Shown piece after piece: positions 8,032 to 16,299 of a stretch of DNA of 64,000 bases. The number at the start of each line of letters is the position of its first letter. The first letter of the stretch is position 1. The position numbers and the translations under genes were made by a program. Under the pieces are notes generated by a model. It searched no databases. It worked only from the letters and a program-made list of their open reading frames with translations, and was not told where the DNA came from. The stretch is taken from contig SHXR01000006.1 of assembly GCA_009693235.1 (NCBI GenBank), positions 22,893 through 86,892 on the forward strand, written 5' to 3'. The stretch is from Betaproteobacteria bacterium (GTDB lineage: Bacteria; Pseudomonadota; Gammaproteobacteria; Burkholderiales; SG8-39).

Positions 8032-9173
8032 TTCGCCTCCTTACCGTAGATCATCGAGGTAATCACCGGTGCGGCCGTCATGTATTGCACGAGGTTCGCA
8101 TCCTTGACTTGGCGCGCACCGCACTCCCCACGCACTTGCCGCACCGCCTCGACATTGAGCGCCCAGCCCTGCATGTACGACTCCGAAAGATGACCCCCGC
8201 TGGTGTTGGTCGGAAACTCTCCACCGAGTTGCAAGCGGCCGTTCTCGACAAACGGCCCGCTTTCGCCCGTCTTGCAAAAACCAAAGCCCTCCAGACAGAA
8301 CATCACGGTCGGTGTGAAGTTGTCGTAGATCATCAGCGCGTCCATATCCGCAGGCTTCGCGCCCGCCATTCCGTAGGCCGAGCGCGCCACTTTCTTCATC
8401 GGCGCCGCCCAATAATCGTCCGGCGGAAACGTCGAGCCAGTGAACTTGGCCGTCTGGCCGAAGCCACGAATATAGACCGGTGGTTTGGCAAGATTCTTGG
8501 CGCGCTTGGCGTTAGTGAGAATCATCGCGACACCGCCATCATTGATGAGACAGTAATCGAGCAGATGCAACGGCTCGCACACGAAGCGTGAGGCGTGGTA
8601 GTCGGCAAGTGTGAACGGATCGCGCATCACCGCTTGCGGATTCAGCGCAGCATGCCGGCGAAACGCCATCGCCACCTGACCGAGCTGATCGGACGTGGTG
8701 CCGTACTGCTCCATATGCCGCTTGGCCATCAACGCATGAAACGCGCCCGGCGAGGTCATGCCATAAGGAAACCAAAGTCCCGGACCGCCGCTGCCATAAA
8801 TGTCGGTAGCACCACCATATTGGTCGCCGGCCGAGCGCCCGTTGTTGCCATAGACCAGTGCGACAGTCTTGGCCATGCCGGTTGCAATCAACGCGACCGC
8901 AGTCTGGATGCAGATACCGGAGAACCGGCCATGCCCAGGCGTGATCGTCGTGTAAGAAGGGTTGAGGCCGGCGAGTTCGCAGAAACGCTGATAGTCGGGA
9001 ATGCGATTGAGAATGACACCGTCGATATCGGCGATCTTCAATCCGCAATCAGCCAGGGCCTCTTTCAACGCCCAGATGCCAAGATCATAGGGATCGTATT
9101 CGGGTAGACGGCCGTATCGCGTGGTACCGACACCGGCGACGGCGACCTTACCTGCTAGGGATTTATTGGGCAA
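8028..9173 (-). CDS. Thiolase-fold acyl-CoA enzyme, SCP2/Ltp-like (copy 2)
   Basis: A 381-aa paralogue of the enzyme at 5064. It begins VAVAGVGTTRYG and carries NTSGGHLSESYMQGWA near the C-terminus. Two substitutions matter: the nucleophile region reads PGHGRFSGICIQTA, with no Cys two residues before the Ser-Gly pair, and the active-site His of the C-terminal motif appears replaced by Tyr (SESY instead of SEAH). The two copies may therefore have different chemistry. It is coupled to the DUF35 gene downstream (4-bp overlap) and overlaps the SMP-30 gene upstream by 11 bp. Confidence 0.85.
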   Translation of the reverse strand: MPNKSLAGKVAVAGVGTTRYGRLPEYDPYDLGIWALKEALADCGLKIADIDGVILNRIPDYQRFCELAGLNPSYTTITPGHGRFSGICIQTAVALIATGMAKTVALVYGNNGRSAGDQYGGATDIYGSGGPGLWFPYGMTSPGAFHALMAKRHMEQYGTTSDQLGQVAMAFRRHAALNPQAVMRDPFTLADYHASRFVCEPLHLLDYCLINDGGVAMILTNAKRAKNLAKPPVYIRGFGQTAKFTGSTFPPDDYWAAPMKKVARSAYGMAGAKPADMDALMIYDNFTPTVMFCLEGFGFCKTGESGPFVENGRLQLGGEFPTNTSGGHLSESYMQGWALNVEAVRQVRGECGARQVKDANLVQYMTAAPVITSMIYGKEAK

Positions 9174-10035
9174 ACCGCACCTCCGCCAATCCTTTCACAC
9201 CCGGATCCATTGCCAGCACGCTTCCGGCCCACGGCTGCGCCGCCAGCGCCTGTTCATCGAGATCCAAGGTGGCCGTCGTGATGTAAAGCGTCGCGAGATC
9301 CGGCCCACCGAACATCACGCTCGTTGGTCGTTGCACCGGCATGCGCACCGATCGCTCAAACTTTCCGTTTGGATCGTAACGATTGATGCACCAGCGATCG
9401 AATTGTGCGCTCCAAACGAACCCCTCTCTATCGACGGTCATGCCATCAGGCCCGCCATGTCCCGGCGCCACCTCGACGAAAACGCGCCGATTCGTTGCCT
9501 GACCGCTGGCAAGATCGTAATCGTAGGCGAAGATACTGTGGGACGGCGTATCGGTGTGATAGAGCGTTCGATTGTCCGGACTCCAGCCGATGCCGTTCGA
9601 AACGGTAACACCAGCTGCCAAGCGATCGACGCGAAACGTGCTGTCGACAGAATACAAATCTCCGATCGGACGCGAGAGTTTGCGGTCCATTGCGCCGACC
9701 CAAAAACGGCCGGCGCGATCGGTCTTGCCATCGTTGAATCGTATCTCATTGAAGTCGAGCTCTGGCATCGGCAACCACGTCACTTCACTGCCCGGCTGAT
9801 TCAGCGTTGCAATGCCACCCCGAAAAGCGATGAGAAAACCACCGCCTTGCCTGAGCGCGAACGAGCCAACCAGTTTCGGCAGCGGCCAGCTTTGCGACCG
9901 CTTGGTCGCGGGATCGAACCGCCACAGCTCGGGCGGCGTAATGTTGATCCACCACAGCACGCGCTCGCTCGGGCACCATACCGGGCCTTCGCCCAACACA
10001 TTCCGACAGTCGACAATGCGCTCGACGCCCGACAC
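9163..10035 (-). CDS. SMP-30/gluconolactonase-family beta-propeller hydrolase
   Basis: A 290-aa six-bladed beta-propeller lactonase. Metal-site residues of the family are visible: Glu in VLGEGPVW (about residue 16), Asn in IRFNDGK, Asn in TVSNGIGWSPD and Asp in GGPDGM. It would open a lactone ring to a hydroxy acid. A GTG start at 10035 is chosen because AGGAG lies at the right distance on the minus strand and MSGVERI is the family N-terminus. It is the first gene of the minus-strand cluster and shares a short divergent upstream region with the MmgE/PrpD gene. Confidence 0.9.
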   Translation of the reverse strand: MSGVERIVDCRNVLGEGPVWCPSERVLWWINITPPELWRFDPATKRSQSWPLPKLVGSFALRQGGGFLIAFRGGIATLNQPGSEVTWLPMPELDFNEIRFNDGKTDRAGRFWVGAMDRKLSRPIGDLYSVDSTFRVDRLAAGVTVSNGIGWSPDNRTLYHTDTPSHSIFAYDYDLASGQATNRRVFVEVAPGHGGPDGMTVDREGFVWSAQFDRWCINRYDPNGKFERSVRMPVQRPTSVMFGGPDLATLYITTATLDLDEQALAAQPWAGSVLAMDPGVKGLAEVRFAQ

Positions 10036-10047
10036 CTTGCTGCTCCT

Positions 10048-10076
10048 TTGTGAGTTTCAAGCTCTTAAACGATAAT
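10048..10076 (+). promoter_or_regulatory. Probable sigma-70 promoter for the MmgE/PrpD gene
   Basis: TTGTGA (10048-10053) and GATAAT (10071-10076) are separated by exactly 17 bp, close to the sigma-70 consensus. Transcription would begin near 10083 and give a leader of about 28 nt before the GTG at 10111. It lies in the 75-bp divergent region between the SMP-30 and MmgE/PrpD genes, so a regulator bound here could affect both. No operator was identified. Confidence 0.5.
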
Positions 10077-10110
10077 CTCATCGTAACCTCGAACGAGCCT
10101 GCCCACAACC

Positions 10111-11481
10111 GTGAACGTGCCACTCGACGCAGCCATTCATTCGCCCCCAATCGCGCGCGGCATCGCCCGGTATGCGATGGCGTTTTCAAATGGCAATCCG
10201 ATCCTCACTGACAAGGTGCGGACCTGCGTATATGACTGTCTGGCGGGTGCGTTGCTCTCTCGGGATCTGCCGTGGAGCCGGCAAACGATCGACTACGCCA
10301 ATGCGATGGGTGGAACCGGTACCACCATCGTGGCGGCATCGCGTACGGCTGGCTGCGCGGATGCGGCCTTTGCCAATGCAACGATGGCCCATGGACTCGT
10401 CCAGGAAGACATGCACGCGGCTGCGGTCGCCCATATCGGCGTGGTCATCATTCCGACCCTGCTCGCGCTGGCCGAGGGCGAGCGCGTTACCGGAAAGACA
10501 TTTATCGACGCAGTCGTCGTTGGATACCAGGTCATGGCGAGATTGGGCCGCGCCCTCATTACCCGTGAAGTCGCGCGCACGTTTCGTCCAACTGGACTGA
10601 TCGGCGCGATCGCAGCCGCCGCGGCAGGTGCCCGCATACGCGGGCTCACCGAAGACGCAGCCGTCAGCGCCGTTGCGCTCGCTGCCAACACAGCGAGTGG
10701 ACTCAATGAATGGCCGCATACCGGCGGCAGCGAAATGTATTTTCATCCCGGATTCGCCGCACGCAATGCGATCACTTCGATCCTGCTTGCCAAGCTTGGT
10801 GCGCGCTGCTCTGAAACTGCGATCGATGGGCCGGGCGGATTGCTGGCGGGCTATCGCGCCTTGCCTGCCTCTCGACACTGGCTGGAAGACTTTAGTGGCG
10901 CCGATGAAATTCTCGAGGTCTATCACAAGCCGGTACCCGCCTGCAACTATGCGCAGACACCCGCGCAGGCCGCGCTCGCCGTCGCACGTCAACTGAACGC
11001 GCCGCTCGATTCCATTCGCGCCATTCGCGTGCGGAGTTTTCCGGCCGCCATCGAGTATCCCGGCTGCAATGGTGCCGGTCCGTTCGCCAACGTCCTGCAA
11101 GCGAAGATGAGCATGCAGTTCGCCGTCGCCACCGCACTGGTGACGGGCAGCGTCGCAGAAGAAAACTTCCGCGTGCAGGATGATCCGCGCGTCGCACGGC
11201 TCTGCAGCAAGATCTCCTTCGAAGTCGATGACGCGTTCACCCGCGCTTTTCCGCCAAGTCAGGGCGCTGAGGTGATCGTCGAATTGATTGATGGCAGACG
11301 TGTCGCGGCTCGACTCGATGATGTGGTATCTCTCGCACCGCCTGCCGTGCAGGCGCGTTTTCACGCAGCGAGTACCCGCGTCTTCGGTGAGCATCGCACC
11401 AAAGAAATTGAATTACTGATCGATGCGCTGCCCACACTAGATGACATGACCCGCCTGATTCGGCTGCTGCGCGCCGCATGA
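10111..11481 (+). CDS. MmgE/PrpD family protein
   Basis: A 456-aa member of the MmgE/PrpD family (2-methylcitrate dehydratase and relatives). Family-style sequence runs throughout: IARYAMAF at the N-terminus, the FANATMAHGLVQEDMH segment (residues about 89-104), and the N-H-GFAARNA region, which reads FHPGFAARNA near 212. Members dehydrate or isomerise small hydroxy acids; some act in propionate metabolism, others are uncharacterised catabolic enzymes. GTG at 10111 is the likely start, just after the promoter above. The acyl-CoA ligase follows 46 bp later on the same strand. No other methylcitrate-cycle gene is nearby, so a PrpD role is not assumed. Confidence 0.88.
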   Translation: MNVPLDAAIHSPPIARGIARYAMAFSNGNPILTDKVRTCVYDCLAGALLSRDLPWSRQTIDYANAMGGTGTTIVAASRTAGCADAAFANATMAHGLVQEDMHAAAVAHIGVVIIPTLLALAEGERVTGKTFIDAVVVGYQVMARLGRALITREVARTFRPTGLIGAIAAAAAGARIRGLTEDAAVSAVALAANTASGLNEWPHTGGSEMYFHPGFAARNAITSILLAKLGARCSETAIDGPGGLLAGYRALPASRHWLEDFSGADEILEVYHKPVPACNYAQTPAQAALAVARQLNAPLDSIRAIRVRSFPAAIEYPGCNGAGPFANVLQAKMSMQFAVATALVTGSVAEENFRVQDDPRVARLCSKISFEVDDAFTRAFPPSQGAEVIVELIDGRRVAARLDDVVSLAPPAVQARFHAASTRVFGEHRTKEIELLIDALPTLDDMTRLIRLLRAA

Positions 11482-11527
11482 ATCCAATCCATCACCGCAC
11501 GCGCCTGCCAAAGTACTGACCACCGCC

Positions 11528-13111
11528 ATGCCCATTATGCCCGTTGCCCGCACGGTCCCCGCCCTCATCGATGAGATGGCGGTCCGCTTTCCCGATCGGG
11601 AAGCATTAGTTGGTTCCGGTCAACGATTTACGTACTCACAGCTGCGTCGTGAAGTTCGCCGCGTCGCACGGGGCCTCGCCGCGCTCGGTGTGCGACCGGG
11701 TGACAAGGTGGCGATCCTCATGGGCAACCAACCCGAATGGATCATCGCCGACCTGGCAATCTGTTTGTTAGGTGGCATCATGGTTGGCGTCAATACCTGG
11801 GCGACGCCGCGCGAGCTGGAATATGTGCTGCATCATTCCGATTCGACCCTGCTGATCACGTCGGGCCGGTATCTCAAGTACGACTACCTGGAGATGCTGG
11901 CCACCATGACACCGCGCAGCACACGGCTGCCGCGCTTGCGCGAAGTCATCCTCGCGAGCGACACCGATCAAGCCGGTTGCCGTCCGTACCGCGATCTTGC
12001 ACGACTTGCTGAATCCGTCCCGGAGTCGGTCATCGATACCGCCCAACGACGCATCGACTCCAAGGACAACTGCTATCTGTTGTACACGTCAGGCTCGATG
12101 TCCAATCCGAAGGGCGTCTTGCTCCAGCACTACGCGCTCATCGAGAACATGTGGCAAATCGGCGAGCGCCAGCGTGTGACGAAACGCGATCGGCTATGGC
12201 TGGCGGTGTCATTGTTCTGGGGCCTAGCCTGCGAGAACGCGCTTTTCAATCTCTATACGCATGGCGGCTGCGTGGTGCTGCAGGAACATTTCGAGCCCGG
12301 TGAAGCGCTTGCAATCATCGAGCAGGAACGCTGCACGATGTTTTACGGCACCCCCAATATGGGGCAAGCAATGGCCGAACATCCTGACCGGCCACGCCGC
12401 AATCTCTCCTCACTGCGGGGCGGGGCAACGATCGGCACACCCGAGCAGATGATGCGCGTCGTCAACCTGGGCGCCAAAGAGATCTGCAATATCTACGGTC
12501 TTACTGAGACCTATGGCAACTGCAACGTAACGGACGCATACGATTCGCTCGACAAACGCCTGACCACGGTCGGACAACCACTCGTTGGTGTCACCCAGCG
12601 CATTGTTGATCCCGAGACCGGGCGCGTATTACCCACGGGCGAAATCGGCGAAGTACGAGTGAAGGGCTATGTGACCGTCGGTTATCTGAAAGAGCCTGGT
12701 CTCACGCAGGCGGCGTTCGACGAAGAGGGCTTTTTCAAGACAGGCGATCTTGGCTTCGTCGATGGCGAAGGCCATTTATCGTTTCGTGGACGCATTAAGG
12801 AAATGGTGAAGACGGGCGGCATCAACGTCGCACCGATCGAAGTAGAAGAAGTACTGATGCAGCATCCCGGTGTGCATCTTGCGTTTTGCACCGGCGTTTC
12901 CGATGCGGTGCGCGACGAAGTGCTGGCCGCGGTGATCGTCGCCAAGCCCGGCGTTCAACTCACCGACGCAATGCTGACGGAACACTGCAAAGCGCAACTG
13001 GCCTCCTACAAACTGCCGCGGCTGTACCGATTCGCCAGTGAAAAAGAACTGCCGCTCACCACCACCGGAAAGCTACAGAAGAACAAGCTGGCGGCGGTGT
13101 TTTTCAGTTGA
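11528..13111 (+). CDS. AMP-forming acyl-CoA synthetase / ligase
   Basis: A 527-aa ANL-superfamily adenylating enzyme. The ATP-binding loop reads YTSGSMSNPKG (about residues 184-194), with Met-Ser in place of the usual Thr-Gly. The A5 motif YGLTETYG, the hinge KTGDLG and the GRIKEMVKTGG region follow, and the catalytic lysine lies in TTTGKLQKNKL near the end. It activates a carboxylic acid to acyl-AMP and then acyl-CoA, which would feed the thiolase-fold and CoA-transferase genes nearby. Probably co-transcribed with the MmgE/PrpD gene. Substrate unknown. Confidence 0.92.
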   Translation: MPIMPVARTVPALIDEMAVRFPDREALVGSGQRFTYSQLRREVRRVARGLAALGVRPGDKVAILMGNQPEWIIADLAICLLGGIMVGVNTWATPRELEYVLHHSDSTLLITSGRYLKYDYLEMLATMTPRSTRLPRLREVILASDTDQAGCRPYRDLARLAESVPESVIDTAQRRIDSKDNCYLLYTSGSMSNPKGVLLQHYALIENMWQIGERQRVTKRDRLWLAVSLFWGLACENALFNLYTHGGCVVLQEHFEPGEALAIIEQERCTMFYGTPNMGQAMAEHPDRPRRNLSSLRGGATIGTPEQMMRVVNLGAKEICNIYGLTETYGNCNVTDAYDSLDKRLTTVGQPLVGVTQRIVDPETGRVLPTGEIGEVRVKGYVTVGYLKEPGLTQAAFDEEGFFKTGDLGFVDGEGHLSFRGRIKEMVKTGGINVAPIEVEEVLMQHPGVHLAFCTGVSDAVRDEVLAAVIVAKPGVQLTDAMLTEHCKAQLASYKLPRLYRFASEKELPLTTTGKLQKNKLAAVFFS

Positions 13112-13153
13112 CCACCTGGCACCCAGCCCACAACAGCGGTCGCCGTGAACCTC

Positions 13154-14233
13154 TCACGCCCCCGCGATCGCCACCGTCTCTTTCGCCGCCAGTCCAACCT
13201 TCTCACCTGCTGCAAGAATCTCTTTCCATGAAGTGATATCCACCGGCACGCCTTCGGCGAGGCGCCTCTTCTTCGATTCGCGCTCCGGATCGCCCGCGAT
13301 GCGCAGTTTGTCGAAATCCGCAGGCACCGGTGATTGGTTCAGCCATTTCAAGAACGCTTCGATCTCGTTCTGGAAATGCTGCGTGGTGCCCATGCGCTCC
13401 GGATCGATCAGGATCGACAGCATGCCGTTGAAGACGCGCTTCTTGCCTTCATAGGGAATGCGACCGGTCTCCCCGCCGGTGAGCGCGCCACCAAGTAGCT
13501 CCGCGATGAGTGCAAGGCCATAGCCCTTGTGTTCCCCAAACGGGAGGATCGCGCCGAACGGTGGAATCACCGTATAGCGCGGATCAGTGGTGGGCTCACC
13601 TTTATCGTCGATGATGATCCCTTCGGGCAATGCCTTGCCTTGGTTGTGTGCGACGCGGGTCTTGCCCTGCGCGATGCGGCTCGTCGCGAAATCGAGAATG
13701 ATGGGATCACCCTTGGCGCGCGGGATCGCGATGCAGACAGGATTGGTGCCAAAGCGTCCGTCGCCACCGCCCCAGGGCGCGACGATAGGCCGCGAAATGA
13801 CGTTGACGAAATGGATCGATACGAAGCCCGCCGAAAGCGCCTGCTCGGCCCACGCGCCGATCCGCCCGATGTGATGCGCGTTGTAAAGCCCACTGATGCA
13901 AAGCCCATGTTGCTTGGTCCGCTCGATCGCATGGTTCATCGCGTCATGGCCGATGACCTGACCGTAGCCTTGTTGGCCATCCATACGGAGCATCGTACCG
14001 GTGTCCAGAACAATCTTCGGTGCCTGGTTCGCGATCAATCCACCTTCCAGCAGTGAATCGATGTAGCGCGGAATCATCCCCACGCCATGCGAGTCATGCC
14101 CCTTCAGATTCGCCTCGACCAGATTGGCGGCGACCAGACTCGCTTCGCGCGTATTCGAACCACCCTTTTTCACGATGGCTTCAATCGCTTGGGTGAGTCG
14201 CGGCGCGGCTAAGGTGATTTCGTCTGCCATCAC
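13154..14233 (-). CDS. Malate/L-lactate dehydrogenase family (Ldh_2) oxidoreductase
   Basis: A 359-aa NAD(P)-dependent 2-hydroxyacid dehydrogenase of the YbiC/AllD/ComC fold, unrelated to Rossmann-fold LDH. Typical blocks are HDSHGVGMIPRYIDSL (about 54-69), YNAHHIGRIGAWAEQA, and GGGDGRFGTNPVCIAIP. It interconverts a 2-hydroxy acid and a 2-oxo acid, possibly a product of the neighbouring lactonase or MmgE/PrpD reactions. It is convergent with the acyl-CoA ligase (42-bp gap) and divergent from coxE. Two ATGs (14233 and 14230) are possible starts. Confidence 0.9.
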   Translation of the reverse strand: MMADEITLAAPRLTQAIEAIVKKGGSNTREASLVAANLVEANLKGHDSHGVGMIPRYIDSLLEGGLIANQAPKIVLDTGTMLRMDGQQGYGQVIGHDAMNHAIERTKQHGLCISGLYNAHHIGRIGAWAEQALSAGFVSIHFVNVISRPIVAPWGGGDGRFGTNPVCIAIPRAKGDPIILDFATSRIAQGKTRVAHNQGKALPEGIIIDDKGEPTTDPRYTVIPPFGAILPFGEHKGYGLALIAELLGGALTGGETGRIPYEGKKRVFNGMLSILIDPERMGTTQHFQNEIEAFLKWLNQSPVPADFDKLRIAGDPERESKKRRLAEGVPVDITSWKEILAAGEKVGLAAKETVAIAGA

Positions 14234-14319
14234 AATCTCAAAGAAATGAAAGTCGCCAATGCTATCGCGGCTGGGTCACTCGGGTAAGTCACCGAGGGAT
14301 TGCGGCATAATGGCAGACT

Positions 14320-15567
14320 ATGTCAACCGCTCCCACCCTGCCCGCAGAGCCAACCCGACGACTCGCCGCTAGCGGCAAGCTCGCCGAAAACGTCATGCAC
14401 TTTGCCCGCGTGCTGCGCGCCGCGGGATTGCCGGTCGGCCCCAACAAGGTACTCGATGCGCTAGCGGCAGTAGAAGTCGCAGGCGTCGATCGCCGTGAAG
14501 ATTTCTACTGGACGCTGGCCTCGGTACTCATCGATCGGCGCGAGCAGTTCGAGATCTTTGATCAGGCCTTTCACATCTTCTGGCGTGATCCGCAGTTGCT
14601 GGAACGGATCATGTCGCTCTTTCTGCCAAAGGTCTACGGCAAGGGCGATGACGAAGCGCCACAGCCCTCGAACCGGCTGGCCGAGGCGCTCGCACCACCG
14701 CCCGATGTGCAGGAGCGCGAACAGGAGCGGGAGGAAAAGGTCGAGATCGACATGGCCTTCACCGTCTCCGAGCGGGAAGTGCTGCAACATGCCGATTTCG
14801 AGACGATGACCGGCGAAGAACTCGCGCAGGCGAAAAAACTCATCGCCGAATTGCGCTTGCCGATCCCCGAGGTGTGCACCCGCCGCCTGCATCGCGATTC
14901 GCGCGGACGCCGCATCGACATGCGGGCGACCATGCAGGCGAGCCTGCGCACGGGCGGGGCGATCATTCCGCTGCAACGCCTCACGCAGGAAAAACGCCAT
15001 CCGCCGTTGGTCGTGCTCTGCGATATCTCCGGTTCGATGAGCCGCTATTCGCGCATGTTCCTGCACTTCATGCACGCCATCACCAATGATCGCGATCGCG
15101 TTTATACTTTCGTCTTCGGCACGCGGCTCACCAACATCACCCGCAATCTCAAGCATCGCGATGTCGATGTCGCGCTCAACTCGGTGTCGGATGCGGTGGC
15201 CGATTGGTCGGGCGGTACACGTATTGGTTCGAGTCTGCGCGAGTTCAATTTACGGTGGTCGCGTCGTGTACTCGGCCAGAACGCCGTGATGCTGATGATC
15301 ACCGACGGCCTGGACCGCGATCTTGGCAAGGATCTCTCGGTTGAAATGGAGCGCCTGCACAAATCTTGTCACCGCCTCATCTGGCTCAATCCACTGTTGC
15401 GCTATGAGGCCTTCGAAGCGCGACCCGCCGGCATTCGGGCGATGCTGCCGCATGTCGATTCATTCCTGCCCGCGCACAACATCGAGAGCCTGCGCGAACT
15501 GTCCAAAGTGCTTTCGAGCCAACCTAAAAAGTCGACGCGGATCGTTTCGGCCGGCCGCGTGCAATAG
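14320..15567 (+). CDS. coxE: VWA domain protein, CoxE-like
   Basis: A 415-aa CoxE-family protein with a C-terminal von Willebrand A domain. The metal-ion-dependent adhesion site is intact in VLCDISGSMSRYSRMF (about residues 230-245). The N-terminal half has a charged linker (QEREQEREEKVEID). In CO dehydrogenase gene clusters CoxE works with the MoxR-type ATPase CoxD in inserting the Mo-Cu centre. Neither CoxD nor the structural subunits CoxMSL are present here; only coxG follows, 59 bp downstream. Its role is therefore open: a Mo-hydroxylase elsewhere in the genome, or an unrelated maturation or chaperone function. Confidence 0.88.
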   Translation: MSTAPTLPAEPTRRLAASGKLAENVMHFARVLRAAGLPVGPNKVLDALAAVEVAGVDRREDFYWTLASVLIDRREQFEIFDQAFHIFWRDPQLLERIMSLFLPKVYGKGDDEAPQPSNRLAEALAPPPDVQEREQEREEKVEIDMAFTVSEREVLQHADFETMTGEELAQAKKLIAELRLPIPEVCTRRLHRDSRGRRIDMRATMQASLRTGGAIIPLQRLTQEKRHPPLVVLCDISGSMSRYSRMFLHFMHAITNDRDRVYTFVFGTRLTNITRNLKHRDVDVALNSVSDAVADWSGGTRIGSSLREFNLRWSRRVLGQNAVMLMITDGLDRDLGKDLSVEMERLHKSCHRLIWLNPLLRYEAFEARPAGIRAMLPHVDSFLPAHNIESLRELSKVLSSQPKKSTRIVSAGRVQ

Positions 15568-15626
15568 ATCCGCTGCGCCCCTACGCGCGCGGCACATCCC
15601 GTTTCAAAACAAAGGGAACCTGCATC

Positions 15627-16211
15627 ATGGAAATGACCGGCGAACAAATCATCGACCAGCCGCAATCGAAAGTTTGGGAAGCGCTCAATGATCCGGCGGT
15701 GCTCAAGGACTGCATCCCGGGATGCGATACGCTCGAGCGCGTTTCCGACACCGAATACAAGATGACGATGACCGCGGCGGTCGGCCCGGTCCGCGCCAAG
15801 TTCAACGGCAAGCTGAATCTGTCGGAAGTAAATCCGCCGGTCTCGTACACCATTGCATTCGAAGGATCGGGCGGTGCGGCAGGCTTCGGCAAGGGCTCGG
15901 CACAGGTGGCGCTTGCCCCGGAAGGCAACGGCACCAAGCTCTCCTACAGCGCCAAGGCGCAAATCGGCGGGAAGCTCGCGCAGGTGGGCGCCCGGCTCAT
16001 CGATGGGGTCGCGAAGAAAATGGCGGATGATTTCTTCTCCGCCTTCAAGAAGCGACTGACACCAGTGGCCGCCGAGGCACCCGCGACAGCAGCGCCCACC
16101 GCCGACGCTGCATCGCCGGCTGCCGATGTACCGGCGCCAAAGATGACCCCGCTCGTCATCTTCGGCATTGCGCTGGTAGTCATCATCGTTCTGTACTTCG
16201 CACTCAAGTAA
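15627..16211 (+). CDS. coxG: CoxG-family SRPBCC protein with C-terminal membrane anchor
   Basis: A 194-aa CoxG-like protein. Residues 1-145 form an SRPBCC/START-like lipid- or cofactor-binding domain, with the family start MEMTGEQIIDQPQSKVWEAL and GFGKGSAQVAL in the middle. An Ala/Pro-rich linker follows, then a single hydrophobic helix (LVIFGIALVVIIVLYFA) at the very C-terminus. CoxG is thought to recruit CO dehydrogenase to the membrane. It pairs with the VWA gene upstream, as in cox clusters, but no dehydrogenase genes are nearby. Confidence 0.88.
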   Translation: MEMTGEQIIDQPQSKVWEALNDPAVLKDCIPGCDTLERVSDTEYKMTMTAAVGPVRAKFNGKLNLSEVNPPVSYTIAFEGSGGAAGFGKGSAQVALAPEGNGTKLSYSAKAQIGGKLAQVGARLIDGVAKKMADDFFSAFKKRLTPVAAEAPATAAPTADAASPAADVPAPKMTPLVIFGIALVVIIVLYFALK

Positions 16212-16299
16212 CATTGCGGCAGCCAGCAAAGCGTAGTGGCATACTGGGCGGATTCGATGGCAAGATAGCCGATCGAGACTAACGAGGAGGGGTTTGACG

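Noticed and set aside
10111..11481. Methylcitrate cycle (prp) operon
   Set aside because: The MmgE/PrpD protein has no neighbouring prpB, prpC or acnD; its partner is an acyl-CoA ligase.
14320..16211. Carbon monoxide oxidation locus
   Set aside because: Only CoxE and CoxG homologues are present; there is no CoxM, CoxS, CoxL or CoxD in the window.
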